The position numbers and the translations under genes are program-made. From the NCBI GenBank assembly GCA_029721435.1, contig CM056583.1, forward strand, positions 93,018,575 through 93,082,574: 64,000 nucleotides of DNA, written 5' to 3'. This DNA comes from Gymnothorax reevesii (taxonomy: Eukaryota > Chordata > Actinopteri > Anguilliformes > Muraenidae). Under the pieces are notes generated by a model. That model had not been told where the DNA came from, ran no database searches, and was given only the letters and a program-made list of their open reading frames with translations. This document shows positions 34,654 through 47,000 of this stretch, piece after piece (the stretch's first letter is position 1; each line of letters starts with the position of its first letter).

Positions 34654-34940
34654 TGTAGAAACCATATTCACTGTACTCATTGTTTATTTGAAGCTGCATT
34701 ATTATTTAATTTTATTTTTTTCACCACGTGGGGGCACTGACCTATGTAATTGGTAATTTCACCATAAAGGTAGGCCCTAGGCCAAAGGTAGAGTTAGTGC
34801 ACCTGGTGGACACACGGTTTTTACCATGAAGCTGCATGGAGATTGAGCTGTTTGCCGTTTTGAGAATAAATCTACTAAACTATAGCCATTCGTGTGGACA
34901 GTTTCATTGCCGGTGGCCTATGCGTAAATTCAAGTTCCGA
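34654..34940 (+). repeat. Candidate 3' LTR of the BEL element
   Basis: About 175 bp after the integrase stop, TGTAGAAACC begins after a purine-rich AATTAGGGGCCGGAT. An AATAAA polyadenylation signal lies at 34865-34870. The sequence has low coding potential and changes character by about 34940-34990. With no 5' partner found, neither end can be confirmed. Confidence 0.45.
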
Positions 34941-34987
34941 TGGTGTATTCAGTATTGGCTTAGTGTAAAGTTTGCTTAAACGCCAAT

Positions 34988-35138
34988 ACAATAACCTTAA
35001 CCCAAACCATAACAGTAACCTATCCTTAATTCTAACCTTAACCCAAACACTAACCTTAACCTATCCCTAATTCTAACCTTAACCCAAACCCCTACCCTAA
35101 CCGTAACCTATCCTTAATTCTAACCTTAACATCTGAAA
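34988..35138. repeat. Degenerate TAACC-rich tandem repeat
   Basis: About three copies of a 40-46-bp unit containing TAACCTATCCTTAATTCTAA and CCTTAACCCAAAC. The words TAACCC, TAACCT and CCCTAACC resemble degenerate telomere repeat (C-rich strand). It abuts the microsatellite. Confidence 0.8.
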
Positions 35139-35276
35139 ACGCGCGCACACACACACACACACCCATACAAATACACACACACACACTCACACGCACACAT
35201 TCACATACACACACACGCAGACACCCACACACACGCGCGCGCGCACACACACACATACATACACACGCACACGCAG

Positions 35277-35321
<45 letters not shown>

Positions 35322-35455
35322 TTCACATACACACACACGCAGACACACACACGCGCGCGCGCACACACACACATACATACACACGCAGACACGCACACAC
35401 ACACATATATACATACACACACATGCAGACGCGCACACACGCACACAGACGCGCG

Positions 35456-35498
<43 letters not shown>

Positions 35499-35566
35499 GC
35501 ACACACACACATATATACATACACACACATGCAGACACGCGCGCACACACACACACATATACATAT

Positions 35567-35597
<31 letters not shown>

Positions 35598-35612
35598 TGC
35601 GCGCACACACAG
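35138..35612. repeat. Compound (CA)n/(CG)n/(CATA)n microsatellite, ~475 bp
   Basis: Almost uninterrupted purine-pyrimidine alternation of CA with CGCGCG clusters and ATACATAC segments. Within it, a block of about 120 bp starting CATTCACATACACACACACG recurs (near 35199 and 35321), so it has a second-order repeat. The Cys/Val-rich and His/Thr-rich open frames here are low-complexity artefacts. Confidence 0.95.
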
Positions 35613-36300
35613 GTGTACCTTTCCAGACCACCCTTTCTTCACCCCACCCTCATGCCCTCACTTCTCTCCATTGTTCTTGATGATATTATCCGCTGCCAGT
35701 GCGATTGCACGTCCGTCTCTCGCTTCCTGATGAGAACAGATGCGATCTGGCCCTGCCCTTTCACTCCAAACTCTGCTCATGAATTGCAGGCTGGCCATTG
35801 TTTCACAAACGTGTCTCATACAAAAGGCACACGGCCTCTCAATGTGGTGTAATAATGACGCGGAAGCTGCTGGGACGAGAAACATGACCAGGGTCCCGAG
35901 GGAGAGGCCGTTAGTCACCTGTCAGGGCTAACAATGCGCTCTCTCTGACTGCCTCCGCGCCCGTGCGCAGAGCTGTGTGCCGAGCCCATGTGGCAAGCCG
36001 TGCTAACGCACTGTCCGTTTGAAGCAGGGATATCGCTTTGTTGAGAATAAAGGCTGTCGGTCAGTTTTTTCTCATGCCATTCGGCGGCTGTCCTCCCAAA
36101 TGAGTCGCAATTGGCACTGCGAAACAGAGAAATGAAATCTTCCCTCACGCAGCTGTGGAGAAATGCTCAGCACATGCCATCGCCAGGGTGCTTTTTTCTG
36201 TCAAAGCTTGAGCGGTGCATCCGAGTTCATCTGCATTCAGGAGAGGCGAAGGAGCAAATATCTGTGTGTCAGATCCGTCTGTCTCCTGCAGTCCTGTCAG
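35613..36300. other. Unassigned DNA between microsatellites
   Basis: Moderate GC, no recognised exon or RNA. Overlapping short open frames on both strands give no family match that I can see. Confidence 0.5.
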
Positions 36301-36302
36301 TT

Positions 36303-36364
<62 letters not shown>
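36301..36364. repeat. (TG)n microsatellite
   Basis: About 30 TG dinucleotides, nearly perfect. Confidence 0.97.
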
Positions 36365-36365
<1 letters not shown>

Positions 36366-36504
36366 ACACCTGTTATGACATAAAAGACAGCAAGGGATGA
36401 CAGAAAAAAACTCCAAAACTTCCACAAATTTAATTATACAAAGACTGACAACTAACCTACAATTTATACTACTGACCAAGATTTATTATTTTTTTTCCAC
36501 ATTA

Positions 36505-36507
<3 letters not shown>

Positions 36508-36561
<54 letters not shown>

Positions 36562-36628
36562 TGTGTGTATGTATGTGCATGCATGCGTGTTCGTGCGTGC
36601 GTGCGTGCGTGCGTGTGTGTGTGTGTGC
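36508..36628. repeat. (TG)n / (GTGC)n compound microsatellite
   Basis: About 30 TG units, then TATG/TGCATG variants, then GTGCGTGC tetranucleotides (about 36593-36614) and a last TG run. Confidence 0.95.
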
Positions 36629-37707
36629 ATGAAAATCAGTGAGTTTGGACGTTGCTGGATGTCATATAAAAGACCAGATTGAAAAACACATTTTAAAAAT
36701 AACAGGAAAAGGTGCATTTTCTGAAGGATAGTCATCACAGTGATTTCTTGCCCCAGGAATTTTCTGTGAATTTTATGCAATTTCCTTTTGTAATTTACTG
36801 TGTCAATCATGAATTCCCTGTTATTGGAGGCTGGCGTCACACCACTCACAAAATCCTGCATTCATTCCCAAACGGATTCCTTCCCCAGAAACATCTTAAT
36901 CATCTCAGAAATCATGAGGAAGGTCAGACCTGCGTCAGTATGCAGGGGTCGGCTTTGAGCCACACGTTGTTGATGATCCGGTGCCGATGTCTAAAGCTGT
37001 GAGAGGAGACAAGGGGAAGTTTGACTTTAAGATGAAAAATAACACAAAGAGAGAACATTTACTGCGACTGAAGCAGCGCTCGGTTAAAAGAAATATCTTC
37101 CGTAATGCTGATGGTCAAACTTCATTATGTGCTGCACAATAACACTTCTCATTCTTTCATGTTCCCTGTTTAAATCCAATTTGAAGTCCAGAGGCAAGCT
37201 GCCCTTTTCAGTTATTTTATCCATCTGCAGTGGTTGCTGCTATTGAACAGTTAAGTTCACTTCAAAAACAAATCATGAACTGAATGCTGTCAGAAGCCAG
37301 TGAAGTTCGTATCCCAGTTTAGCTTTTCAAAATCCGTCAAAGCAGATGAATAAAAAATGCTGCCTTGAGACTGGAAAGGTGGAGTTTGAATCTAAATAAA
37401 AAAATGAGTGGGCAGATCTAAAATCTTAATGTACCGAGGAAAAAAGCATTAAATAGTCTTTTTATTGAGGTTCATCATCATTCAAACGAGCATTTAAAAG
37501 GAAAAGGGAAAACAAGCCAAATTAAATAAAAAAGCTTTTATGGCTGATTTCACTACCATTCTGATGCAGAACGATTTAAAGGCCCAGACCGTGAAGCTGA
37601 TTACAGTGGTGAAATCAGAGACGGAAAATTTCTGCGAAAAGGAGTTGCAGATTATTTCAGGAAGTTAAAGCTTATTGCAGCCAAACGTAGGGGAATAATG
37701 TAAAGCC
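36629..37707. other. Unassigned AT-rich DNA
   Basis: No gene or repeat family recognised. It ends at a sharp transition into the 30/31-bp array at about 37708. Confidence 0.5.
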
Positions 37708-37929
37708 TTGTTAGAGAAGGGGTAAGTCTGGGCTGGGTGCATTAGAGAGGGGGTCAGTCTGGGCTGGGTGCATTAGAGAGGGGTCAGTCTGGGCTGGGTG
37801 CATTAGAGAGGGGTCAGTCTGGGCTGAGTGTATTAGAGAGGGGTCAGTCTGGGCTGGGTGCATTAGAGAGGAGGTCAGTTTGGGCTGGGTGTATTAGAGT
37901 GGGGTCAGTCTGGGCTGGGTGCATTAGAG

Positions 37930-40580
37930 AGGGGGTCAGTCTGGGCTGGGTGTATTAGAGAGGGGGTCAGTCTGGGCTGGGTGCATTAGAGAGGGGTCAG
38001 TCTGGGCTGGGTGAATTAGAGAGGGGTAGGTCTGGGCTGGGTGTATTAGAGAGGGGTCAGTCTGGGCTGGGTGCATTAGAGAGGGGTCAGTCTGGGCTGG
38101 GTGCATTAGAGTGGGGGTCAGTCTGGGCTGGGTGCATTAGAGTGGGGGTCAGTCTGGGCTGGGTGCATTAGAGTGGGGGTCAGTCTGGGCTGGGTGCATT
38201 AGAGAGGGGTCAGTCTGGGCTGGGTGAATTAGAGAGGGGTCAGTCTGGGCTGGGTGCATTAGAGATGGGTCAGTCTGGGCTGGGTGCATTAGAGAGGGGT
38301 CAGTCAGGGCTGGGTGCATTGAGAGGGGGTCAGTCTGGGCTGAGTGTATTAGAGAGGGGTCAGTCTGGGCTGGGTGCATTAGAGAGGAATCAGTCTGGGA
38401 TGGGTGCATTAGAGAGGGGTCAGTCTGGGATGGGTGCATTAGAGAGGGGTCAGTCTGGGCTGGGTGCATTAGAGAGGGGTCAGTCTGAGCTGGGTGTATT
38501 AGAGAGGGGGTCAGTCTGGGCTGGGTGCATTAGAGCGGGGTCAGTCTGGGCTGGGTGTATTCGAGAGGGGTCAGTTTGGGCTGGGTGCATTAGAGTGGGG
38601 GTCAGTCTGGGCTGGGTGCATTAGAGTGGGGGTGAGTCTGGGCTGGGTGCTTTAGAGAGGGGTCAGTCTGGGCTGGGTGCATTAGAGAGGGGGTCAGTCT
38701 GGGCTGGGTGCATTAGAGTGGGGGTCAGTCTGGGCTGGGTGTATTAGAGAGGGGGTCAGTCTGGGCTCGGTGTATTAGAGAGGGGTCAGTCTGGGCTGGG
38801 TGCATTAGAGTGGGGGTCAGTCTTGGCTGGGTGTATTAGAGAGGGGTCAGTCTAGGCTGGGTGCATTAGAGAGGGGGTCAGTCTGGGCTGGGTGCATTAG
38901 AGTGGGGGTCAGTCTGGGCTGGGTGCATTAGAGTGGGGGTGAGTCTGGGCTGGGTGTATTAGAGAGGGGTCAGTCTAGGCTGGGTGCATTAGAGAGGGGG
39001 TCAGTCTGGGCTGGGTGCATTAGAGTGGGGGTCAGTCTGGGCTGGGTGTATTAGAGAGGGGGTCAGTCTGGGCTCGGTGTATTAGAGAGGGGTCAGTCTG
39101 GGCTGGGTGCTTTAGAGAGGGGGTCAGTCTGGGCTGGGTGCATTAGAGTGGGGGTCAGTCTGGGCTGGGTGCATTAGAGTGGGGGTGAGTCTGGGCTGGG
39201 TGCATTAGAGAGGGGTCAGTCTGGGCTGGGTGTATTCGAGAGGGGTCAGTTTGGGCTGGGTGCATTAGAGTGGGGGTCAGTCTGGGCTGGGTGCATTAAA
39301 GTGGGGGTGAGTCTGGGCTGGGTGCTTTAGAGAGGGGTCAGTCTGGGCTGGGTGCATTAGAGTGGGGGTCAGTCTGGGCTGGGTGCATTAGAGTGGGGGT
39401 CAGTCTGGGCTGGGTGCATTAGAGAGGGGTCAGTCTGGGCTGGGTGAATTAGAGAGGGGTCAGTCCTGGCTGGGTGCATTAGAGAGGGGTCAGTCTGGGC
39501 TGGGTGCATTAGAGAGGGGTCAGTCAGGGCTGGGTGCATTGAGAGGGGGTCAGTCTGGGCTGAGTGTATTAGAGAGGGGTCAGTCTGGGCTGGGTGCATT
39601 AGAGAGGAATCAGTCTGGGATGGGTGCATAAGAGAGGGGTCAGTCTGGGATGGGTGCATTAGAGAGGGGTCAGTCTGGGCTGGGTGCATAAGAGAGGGGT
39701 TAGTCTGAGCTGGGTGTATTAGAGAGGGGGTCAGTCTGGGCTGGGTGCATTAGAGCGGGGTCAGTCTGGGCTGGGTGTATTCGAGAGGGGTCAGTTTGGG
39801 CTGGGTGCATTCGAGTGGGAGTCAGTCTGGGCTGGGTGCATTAGAGTGGGGGTGAGTCTGGGCTGGGTGCTTTAGAGAGGGGTCAGTCTGGGCTGGGTGC
39901 ATTAGAGAGGGGGTCAGTCTGGGCTGGGTGCATTAGAGTGGGGGTCAGTCTGGGCTGGGTGTATTAGAGAGGGGGTCAGTCTGGGCTCGGTGTATTAGAG
40001 AGGGGTCAGTCTGGGCTGGGTGCATTAGAGTGGGGGTGAGTCTGGGCTGGGTGTATTAGAGAGGGGTCAGTCTGGGCTGGGTGCATTAGAGAGGGGGTCA
40101 GTCTGGGCTGGTTGTATTAGAGTGGGGGTCAGTCTGGGCTGGGTGCATTAGAGTGGGGGTGAGTCTGGGCTGGGTGTATTAGAGAGGGGTCAGTCTAGGC
40201 TGGGTGCATTAGAGAGGGGGTCAGTCTGGGCTGGGTGCATTAGAGTGGGGGTCAGTCTGGGCTGGGTGTATTAGAGAGGGGGTCAGTCTGGGCTCGGTGT
40301 ATTAGAGAGGGGGTCAGTCTGGGCTGGGTGCATTAGAGTGGGGGTCAGTCTGGGCTGGGTGTATTAGAGTGGGGGTCAGTCTGGGCTGGGTGCATTAGAG
40401 TGGGGGTGAGTCTGGGCTGGGTGCATTAGAGAGGGGTCAGTCTGGGCTGGGTGTATTCGAGAGGGGTCAGTTTGGGCTGGGTGCATTAGAGTGGGGGTCA
40501 GTCTGGGCTGGGTGCATTAAAGTGGGGGTGAGTCTGGGCTGGGTGCTTTAGAGAGGGGTCAGTCTGGGCTGGGTGCATTA
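37930..40580. repeat. Higher-order repeat, period ~1,220 bp
   Basis: The ordered variant string containing CAGTCAGGGCTGGG, TGCATTGAGAGG and AGAGAGGAATCAG occurs near 38290-38395 and again near 39510-39615, 1,220 bp later. Flanking units match with few differences. The GCATTAAAGTGGGGGTGAG variant at about 39293 recurs at about 40513, extending the period to about 40580. Confidence 0.85.
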
Positions 40581-41499
40581 AAAAGGGGTCAGTCTGGGCT
40601 GGGTGCATTAGAGAGGGGGCAGTCTGGGCTGGGTGCATGAGAGAGGTGGTGAGACTGGGCTGGGGAGATTAGAAAGGGGTCAGTCTGGGCTGGGTGGATT
40701 AGAGAGGGGTCAGTCTGGGCTGGGTGCATTAGAAAGGGGTCAGTCTGGGCTGGGTGCATTAGACAGGGGTCAGTCTGGGCTGGGTGCATTAGAGAGGGGT
40801 CAGTCTGGGCTGGGTGCATGAGAGAGGGGTTAGTCTGAGCTGGGTGTATTATAGAGGGGGTCAGTCGGGGCTGAGTGCATTAGAATGGGGTCAATCTGGG
40901 CTGGGTGTATTAGAGAGGGGTGAGTCTGGGCTGGGTGCATTAGAGAGGGTCCGTCTGGGCCGGGTGTATTCGAGAGGGGTCAGTCTTGGCTGGGTGCATT
41001 AGAGTGGGGGTCAGTCTGGGCTGGGTGCATTAGAGTGGGGGTCAGTCTGGGCTGGGTGCATTAGAGAGGGGTCAATCTGGGCTGGGTGCATTAGAGAGGG
41101 GTCAGTCTGGGCTGGGTGCATGAGAGAGGGGTCAGTCTGGGCTGGGTGCATTAGAGAGGGGTCAGTCTGGGCTGGGTGCATTAGAGTGGGGGTCAGTCTG
41201 GGCTGGGTGCATTAGAGAGGGGTCAGTCTGGGCTGGGTGCATTAGAGAGGGGGCAGTGTGGGCTGGGTGCATTCGAGAGGGGTCAGTCTGGGCTGGGTGC
41301 ATTAGAAAGGGGTCAGTCTGGGCTGGGTGCATTAGAAAGGGGTCAGTCTGGGCTGGGTGCATTAGAGATGGGTCAGTCTGGGCTGGGTGCATTAGAGTGG
41401 GGTCAGTGTGGGCTGGGTGCATTAGAGAGGGGTCAGTCTGGGCTGGGTGCATTAGAGAGGGGTCAGTCTGGGCTGGGTGCATTAGAGAGGGGGTCAGAC

Positions 41500-44400
41500 T
41501 GGGCTGAGTGCATTAGAGTGGGGTCAATCTGGGCTGGGTGTATTAGAGAGGGTTCAGTCTGGGCTGGGTGCATTAGAGAGGGTCCGTCTGGGCTGGGTGT
41601 ATTCGAGAGGGGTCAGTCTGGGCTGGGTGCATTAGAGTGGGGGTCAGTCTGGGCTGGGTGCATTAGAGTGGGGGTCAGTCTGGGCTGGGCGCATTAGAGT
41701 GGGGGTCAGTCTGGGCTGGGTGCATTAGAGAGGGGTCAGTCTGGGCTGGGTGCATTAGAGAGGGGTCAGTCTGGGCTGGGTGCATTAGAGAGGCGTCAGT
41801 CTGGGTTGGGTGCATTAGAGAGGGGTCAGTCTGGGCTGGGTGTATTAGAGAGGGGTCAGTCTGGGCTGGGTGCATTAGAGTGGGGGTCAGTTTGGGCTGG
41901 GTGCATTAGAGAGGGGTCAGTCTGGGTTGGGTGCATTAGAGAGGGGTCAGTCTGGGCTGGGTGTATTAGAGAGGGGTCAGTCTGGGCTGGGAACATTAGA
42001 GAGGGGTCAGTCTGGGCTGGGTGCATTATGGAGGGGTCAGTCTGGGCTGGGTGCATTAGAGAGGGGTCTGTCTGGGCTGGGTGCATTAGAGAGGGGTCAG
42101 TCTGGGCTGGGTGCATTAGAGTGGGGCTCAGTTTGGGCTGGGTGTATTAGAGTGGGGGTCAGTCTGGGCTGGGTGTATTAGAGAGGGGTCAGTCTGGGCT
42201 GGGTGCATTAGAGAGGGGTCAATCTGGGCTGGGTGCATTAGAGAGGGTCGGTCTGGGTTGGGTGTGTAAGAGAGGGGGTCAGACTGGGCTGGGTGCATTA
42301 GAGAGGGGTCAGTCTGGGCTGGGTGCACTAGAGAGGGGTCAGTCTGGGCTGGGTGCATTAGAGAGGGGTCAGTCTGGGCTGGGTGCTTTAGAGAGGGGTC
42401 TGTCTGGGCGGGGTGCATTAGAGAGGGTCCGTCTGGGCTGGGTGTATTAGAAAGGGGGTCAGTCTGGGCTGGGGGTATTAGAGCGGGGGTCAGTCTGGGC
42501 TGGGTGCATTAGAGTGGGGGTCAGTCTGGGCTGGGTGCATTAGAGTGGGGGTCAGTCTGGGCTGGGTGCATAAGAGAGGGGTCAGTCTGGCCTGGGTGTA
42601 TTAGAGAGGGTCCGTCTGGGCTGGGTGTATTAGAGAGGAGGTCAGTCTGGGCTGGGTGTATTAGAGAGGGGGTCAGTCTGGGCTGGGTGTATTTGAGAGG
42701 GGGTCAGTCTGGGCTGGGTGCATTAGAGTGGTGGTCAGTCTGGGCTGGGTGTATTAGAAAGGGGTCAGTCTGGACTGGGTGCATTAGAGAGGGGTCAGTC
42801 TGGGCTGGGTGCATTAGAGAGGGGTCAGTCTGGGCTGGGTGGATTAGAGAGGGGGTCAGTGTGGGCTGGGTGCATTAGAAAGGGGTCAGTCTGGGCTGGG
42901 TGCATTAGAGAGGGGTCAGTCTGGGCTGGGTGCATTAGAGAGGGGTCAGTCTGGGCTGGGTGCATTAGAGAGGGGTTAGTCTGAGCTGGGTCTATTATAG
43001 AGGGGGTCAGTCTGGGCTGAGTGCATTAGAGTGGGGGTCAGTCTGGGCTGCGTGCATTAGAGAGGGGTCAGTCTGGGCTGGGTGCATTAGAGTGGGGGTC
43101 AGTCTGGGCTGGGCGCATTAGAGTGGGGGTCAGTCTGGGCTGGGTGCATTAGAGAGGGGTCAGTCTGGGCTGGGTGCAATAGAGAGGGGTCAGTCTGGGC
43201 TGGGTGCTTTAGAGAGGGGTCAGTCTGGGCTGAGTGCATTAGAGTGGGGGTCAGTCTGGGCTGCGTGCATTAGAGAGGGGTCAGTCTGGGCTGGGTGCAT
43301 TAGAGTGGGGGTCAGTTTGGGCTCGGTGTATTAGAGAGGGGTCAGTCTGGGCTGGGTGCATTAGAGAGGGGTCAGTCTGGGCTGGGTGCATTAGAAAGGG
43401 GGTCAGTCTGGGCAAGGTGCATTAGAGTGGGGCTCAGTTTGGGCTGGGTGTATTAGAGTGGGGGTCAGTCTGGGCTGGGTGTATTAGAGAGGAATCAGTG
43501 TGGGCTGGGTGCATTAGAGAGGGGTCAGTCTGGGCTGGGTGCATTAGAGAGGGTCCGCTGGGCTGGGTGTATTAGAGAGGGGGTCAGACTGGGCTGGGTG
43601 CATTAGAGAGGGGTCAGTCTGGGCTGGGTGCATTAGAGAGGGGTCAGTCTAGGCTGGGTGCATTAGAGAGGGGTCAGTCTGGGCTGGCTGCATTAGAGTG
43701 GGGGTCAGTCTGGGCTGGGTGCATGAGAGTGGGGGTCAGTTTGGGCTGGGTGCATTAGAGTGGGGGTCAGTCTGGGCTGGGTGCATTAGAGAGGGGTCAG
43801 TCTGGGCTGGGTGCATTAGAGTGGGGGTCAGTTTGGGCTGGGTGCATTAGAGTGGGGGTCAGTTTGGGCTTGGTGTATTAGAGTGGGGGTCAGTCTGGGC
43901 TGGGTGCATTAGAGAGGGGTCAGTCTGGGCTGGGTGCATTAGAGAGGGGTCAGTCTGGGCTGGGTGCATTAGAGAGGGTCCGTCTGGGCTGGGTGTATTA
44001 GAGAGGGGGTCAGACTGGGCTGGGTGCATTAAAGTAGGGGTCAGTGTGGGCTGGGTGCATTAGAGAGGGGTCAGTCTGGGCTGGGTGCATTAGAGAGGGG
44101 TCTGTCTGAGCTGGGTGCATTAGAGAGGGGGTCAGTCTGGGCTGGGTGTATTTGAGAGGGGGTCAGTCTGGGCTGGGTGTATTAGAGTGGGGGTCAGTCT
44201 GGGCTGGGTGCATTAGAGAGGGTCCGTCTGGGCTGGGTGCATTAGAGGGGGGTCAGTCTGGCCTGGGTGTATTAGAGAGGGGGTCCGTCTGGGCTGGGTG
44301 TATTAGAGTGGGGGTCAGTCTGGGCTGGGTGCATTAGAGAGGGTCCGTCTGGGCTGGGTGTATTCGAGAGGGGTCAGTCTGGGCCAGGTGCATTAGAGTG

Positions 44401-47000
44401 GGGGTCAGTCTGGGCTGGGTGCATTAGAGTGGGGGTCAGTCTGGGCTGGGCGGATTGGAGTGGGGGTCAGTCTGGGCTGGGTGCATTAGAGAGGGGTCAG
44501 TCTGGGCTGGGTGCATTAGAGAGGGGTCAGTCTGGGCTGGGTGCATTAGAGAGGCGTCAGTCTGGGTTGGGTGCATTAGAGAGGGGTCAGTCTGGGCTGG
44601 GTGTATTAGAGAGGGGTCAGTCTGGGCTGGGTGCATTAGAGTGGGGGTCAGTTTGGGCTGGGTGCATTAGAGAGGGGTCAGTCTGGGTTGGGTGCATTAG
44701 AGAGGGGTCAGTCTTGGCTGGGTGCATTAGAGAGGGGTCAGTCTGGGCTGGGAACATTAGAGAGGGGTCAGTCTGGGCTGGGTGCATTATGGAGGGGTCA
44801 GTCTGGGCTGGGTGCATTAGAGAGGGGTCTGTCTGGGCTGGGTGCATTAGAGAGGGGTCAGTCTGGGCTGGGTGCATTAGAGTGGGGCTCAGTTTGGGCT
44901 GGGTGTATTAGAGTGGGGGTCAGTCTGGGCTGGGTGTATTAGAGAGGGGTCAGTCTGGGCTGGGTGCATTAGAGAGGGGTCAGTCTGGGCTGGGTGCATT
45001 AGAGAGGGTCCGTCTGGGTTGGGTGTATAAGAGAGGGGGTCAGACTGGGCTGGGTGCATTAGAGAGGGGTCAGTCTGGGCTGGGTGCATTAGAGAGGGGT
45101 CAGTCTGGGCTGGGTGCTTTAGAGAGGGGTCTGTCTGGGCGGGGTGCATTAGAGAGGGTCCGTCTGGGCTGGGTGTATTAGAAAGGGGGTCAGTCTGGGC
45201 TGGGGGTATTAGAGCGGGGGTCAGTCTGGGCTGGGTGCATTAGAGTGGGGGTCAGTCTGGGCTGGGTGCATTAGAGTGGGGGTCAGTCTGGGCTGGGTGC
45301 ATAAGAGAGGGGTCAGTCTGGCCTGGGTGTATTAGAGAGGGTCCGTCTGGGCTGGGTGTATTAGAGAGGAGGTCAGTCTGGGCTGGGTGTATTAGAGAGG
45401 GGGTCAGTCTGGGCTGGGTGTATTTGAGAGGGGGTCAGTCTGGGCTGGGTGCATTAGAGTGGGGGTCAGTCTGGGCTGGGTGTATTAGAAAGGGGTCAGT
45501 CTGGGCTGGGTGCATTAGAGAGGGGTGAGTCTGGGCTGGGTGCATTAGAGAGGGGTCAGTCTGGGCTGGGTGCATTAGAGAGGGGGTCAGTCTGGGCTGG
45601 GTGCATTAGAAAGGGGTCAGTCTGGGCTGGGTGCATTAGAGAGGGGTCAGTCTGGGCTGGGTGCATTAGAGAGGGGTCAGTGTGGGCTGGGTGCATTAGA
45701 GAGGGGTTAGTCTGAGCTGGGTTTATTATAGAGGGGGTCAGTCTGGGCTGAGTGCATTAGAGTGGGGGTCAGTCTGGGCTGCGTGCATTAGAGAGGGGTC
45801 AGTCTGAGCTGGGTGCATTAGAGTGGGAGTCAGTCTGGGATGGGCGCATTAGAGTGGGGGTCAGTCTGGGCTGGGTGCATTAGAGAGGGGTCAGTCTGGG
45901 CTGGGTGCAATAGAGAGGGCTCAGTCTGGGCTGGGTGCTTTAGAGAGGGGTCAGTCAGGGCTGAGTGCATTAGAGTGGGGGTCAGTCTGGGCTGCGTGCA
46001 TTAGAGAGGGGTCAGTCTGGGCTGGGTGCATTAGAGTGGCGGTCAGTTTGGGCTCGGTGTATTAGAGAGGGGTCAGTCTGGGCTGGGTGCATTAGAGAGG
46101 GGTCAGTCTGGGCTGGGTGCATTAGAGAGGGGGTCAGTCTCGGCAAGGTGCATTAGAGTGGGGCTCAGTTTGGGCTGGGTGTATTAGAGTGGGGGTCAGT
46201 CTGGGCTGGGTGTATTAGAGAGGAATCAGTCTGGGCTGGGTGCATTAGAGAGGGGTCAGTCTGGGCTGGGTGCATTAGAGAGGGTCCGCTGGGCTGGGTG
46301 TATTAGAGAGGGGGTCAGACTGGGCTGGGTGCATTAAAGAGGGGTCAGTCTGGGCTGGGTGCATTAGAGAGGGGTCAGTCTAGGCTGGGTGCATTAGAGA
46401 GGGGTCAGTCTGGGCTGGGTGCATTAGAGTGGGGGTCAGTCTGGGCTGGGTGCATGAGAGTGGGGGTTAGTTTGGGCTGGGTGCATTAGAGTGGGGGTCA
46501 GTCTGGGCTGGGTGCATTAGAGAGGGGTCAGTCTGGGCTGGGTGCATTAGAGTGGGGGTCAGTTTGGGCTGTGTGCATTAGAGTGGGGGTCAGTTTGGGC
46601 TTGGTGTATTAGAGTGGGGGTCAGTCTGGGCTGGGTGCATTAGAGAGGGGTCAGTCTGGGCTGGGTGCATTAGAGAGGGGTCAGTCTGGGCTGGGTGCAT
46701 GAGAGAGGGGCCGTCTGGGCGGGGTGTATTAGAGAGGGGGTCAGGCTGGGCTGGGTGCATTAAAGTAGGGGTCAGTGTGGGCTGGGTGCATTAGAGAGGG
46801 GTCAGTCTGGGCTGGGTGCATTAGAGAGGGGTCTGTCTGAGCTGGGTGCATTAGAGAGGGGGTCAGTCTGGGCTGGGTGTATTTGAGAGGGGGTCAGTCT
46901 GGGCTGGGTGTATTAGAGTGGGGGTCAGTCTGGGCTGGGTGCAATAGAGAGCGGTCAGTCTGGGCTGGGTGCATTAGAGGGGGGTCAGTCTGGCCTGGGT
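41500..47000. repeat. Higher-order repeat, period ~2,761 bp
   Basis: A marker string GAGGCGTCAGTCTGGGTTGG, then GGGAACATTAGAG, then TGCATTATGGAGG occurs at about 41790-42030 and again at about 44551-44791, offset 2,761 bp. Later markers (TAAGAGAGGGGGTCAGACTG near 42267 and 45028) keep the same offset. The two copies differ by scattered substitutions and small unit indels. Confidence 0.85.

Larger units (their letters stand above)
28071..34940 (+). mobile_element. BEL/Pao LTR retrotransposon, decayed, 5' LTR not found
   Basis: Domain order is gag with DUF1759-type region, two CCHC zinc knuckles, aspartic protease, reverse transcriptase, RNase H, integrase and a C-terminal DUF5641-like domain, the standard BEL/Pao layout. 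No envelope gene. A candidate 3' LTR follows at 34654. Breaks include in-frame stops at 29836, 30793, 32374, 33202 and 33925 and a frame change near 33930-33960, plus a probable one near 28120-28137. Between breaks the protein is well preserved, so decay is moderate. BEL/Pao elements of this kind occur in fish, frogs and invertebrates and are absent from mammals. Confidence 0.9.

Noticed and set aside
35187..35642. Cysteine/valine-rich 151-codon minus-strand frame (metallothionein- or keratin-like)
   Set aside because: Simple translation of the CA/CG microsatellite.
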